Made by a program: the position numbers and the translations under genes. DNA of 6,846 nucleotides from an uncultured Clostridia bacterium (lineage in GTDB: Bacteria; Bacillota; Clostridia; Peptostreptococcales; Anaerovoracaceae), in assembly GCA_937915045.1 (NCBI GenBank), contig CALDNM010000086.1, forward strand, positions 1-6,846, read 5' to 3'. How positions within the stretch are numbered: the stretch's first letter is position 1; each line of letters starts with the position of its first letter. A model generated the notes under the pieces. It saw only the letters and a list, made by a program, of their open reading frames with translations. It ran no database searches and was not told the origin of the DNA. This document shows, in pieces, positions 5,876-6,846 of the stretch.

Positions 5876-6846
5876 TGAAAATCGTTTTAGACGGAATGGG
5901 CGGAGACAACGCTCCTGAGGAGATAGTCAGGGGCGCGGTAGATGCTGCGAAGGAAATGGACCATGAGATCATCATAGTCGGACGCGAAAGAATGATCCGC
6001 GGGGAACTCGGAAAATATGAATATGATAAGGATCAGATCAGTGTCCTGAACGCTGATGAAGTCATCGATATGGAAGACGCGCCGGTCAAGGCCGTTCGCA
6101 CAAAGAAGGATTCCTCCATGGTAAAGGGCCTTTCTATGATACGTCACGGAGAGGGAGACCTGTTTATTTCAGCGGGAAGTACCGGAGCTCTGCTCGCGGG
6201 AGGCCTTTTCAATGTAGGGCGGATCCGCGGTATAGACAGACCGGCGATAGCAAGCGTCTATCCTGTACTTGGGACAGATAATTATTCGCTGCTTGTAGAC
6301 GCGGGAGCGAATGCTGAATGCAGGGCGGAGAACCTTGTGCAGTTCGCGTACATGGGCAGCATATATATGGAAAATGTCATCGGACGTCACGATCCTGAAG
6401 TCGGACTTGTGAATATTGGCACCGAAGAGACGAAAGGAAGTCTGCTTTATAAGCAGGTTTACCAGTCGCTCAAGAAAAGCAGTCTCAATTTCGTTGGCAA
6501 TGTAGAGGCGAGAGAGATCCCTAAAGGCGCGTGCGATGTGATCGTATGCGATGGATTCACCGGGAATGTGATCCTGAAACTCACAGAGGGGCTCGCCTGG
6601 AATATATTCAAACTTATAAAAACAAAGTTAACATCGGGGATCAAGGCAAAGATGGGAGCTCTGCTTCTGATAGACAAAATGAAAGAGATAAAAAAGGAAG
6701 CTGATTACTCGGAATACGGAGGGGCACCTATACTGGGTCTCAAGGGACCTGTAGTGAAGATGCACGGGTCGTCATCGGCAAATGCTGTCAAGAACACGAT
6801 ACTCAAAGCAGTTCCTTATGCGCAGAACAATGTCGTGGATATCATC
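5875..6846 (+). CDS. plsX: Phosphate acyltransferase PlsX (3' partial)
   Basis: PlsX converts acyl-ACP and phosphate to acyl-phosphate, the donor used by PlsY to acylate glycerol-3-phosphate at the membrane. The frame starts at the TAATG junction with the GNAT gene, preceded by GGAGG at 5863-5867 seven bases upstream, and is open to the window edge: 324 residues of an expected 330-340, so only the last few are missing. Family signatures appear in order: DGMGGDNAP near the N-terminus (residues 6-14, DG where DA is usual), GSTGALLAGG at 101-110, DAGAN at 142-146, NIGTEE at 180-185, GNVEAR at 208-213, DGFTGN at 226-231, YGGAP at 281-285 and HGSS at 297-300. It is placed downstream of a lipid kinase and a GNAT gene. 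In many Firmicutes plsX is followed by acpP, fab genes or rnc, which would lie beyond the window. Confidence 0.97.
   Translation, partial: MKIVLDGMGGDNAPEEIVRGAVDAAKEMDHEIIIVGRERMIRGELGKYEYDKDQISVLNADEVIDMEDAPVKAVRTKKDSSMVKGLSMIRHGEGDLFISAGSTGALLAGGLFNVGRIRGIDRPAIASVYPVLGTDNYSLLVDAGANAECRAENLVQFAYMGSIYMENVIGRHDPEVGLVNIGTEETKGSLLYKQVYQSLKKSSLNFVGNVEAREIPKGACDVIVCDGFTGNVILKLTEGLAWNIFKLIKTKLTSGIKAKMGALLLIDKMKEIKKEADYSEYGGAPILGLKGPVVKMHGSSSANAVKNTILKAVPYAQNNVVDII

Noticed and set aside
1..6846. A defence system, mobile element, CRISPR array or other novel cassette
   Set aside because: All coding space is filled by recognised housekeeping families with even base composition, and no inverted terminal repeats, spaced repeats or foreign-looking genes are visible.

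Overview
This window reads as ordinary chromosome from a low-to-mid G+C Gram-positive anaerobe, most likely a member of the Clostridia. The signs are a T-box leader in front of valS, strong GGAGG-type ribosome binding sites, tightly packed co-directional genes, a LarC-type nickel-cofactor gene, PlsX, and frequent AGA/AGG and ATA codons at roughly half G+C by eye. I cannot name the genus from this sequence.

Layout, all on the + strand. Positions 1-287 hold the 3' end of a larC-like gene that stops after the first LarC domain. Positions 284-545 hold no gene. They contain a sigma-A-type promoter, whose -35 box overlaps the larC stop codon, followed by a compact valine T-box riboswitch with specifier GUC, a UGGU bulge and an intrinsic terminator. 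Then follow five closely joined genes: valS (546-3227), folC (3224-4525), a DAG-kinase/YegS-BmrU family lipid kinase (4518-5420), a small GNAT acetyltransferase (5423-5875) and plsX (5875 to the window end, nearly complete). The junctions are a 4-base ATGA overlap, an 8-base overlap, a 2-base gap and a 1-base TAATG overlap, so translational coupling along the whole run is likely.

How the parts fit: the T-box should raise transcription when tRNA-Val is uncharged. With no visible terminator between genes, readthrough would also carry folate metabolism (folC) and phospholipid synthesis (lipid kinase, plsX). A near-consensus promoter inside folC (TTGAAA-N16-TATAAT, 4038-4065) could supply the lipid genes separately. 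The lipid kinase and PlsX feed the phosphatidic acid pool by two routes: salvage of diacylglycerol, and acyl-phosphate for de novo synthesis.

I found no mobile element, CRISPR array, tRNA, rRNA or sign of a novel system. The points worth a second look are regulatory (T-box architecture, internal promoter, possible shared terminator) plus the one-domain LarC.
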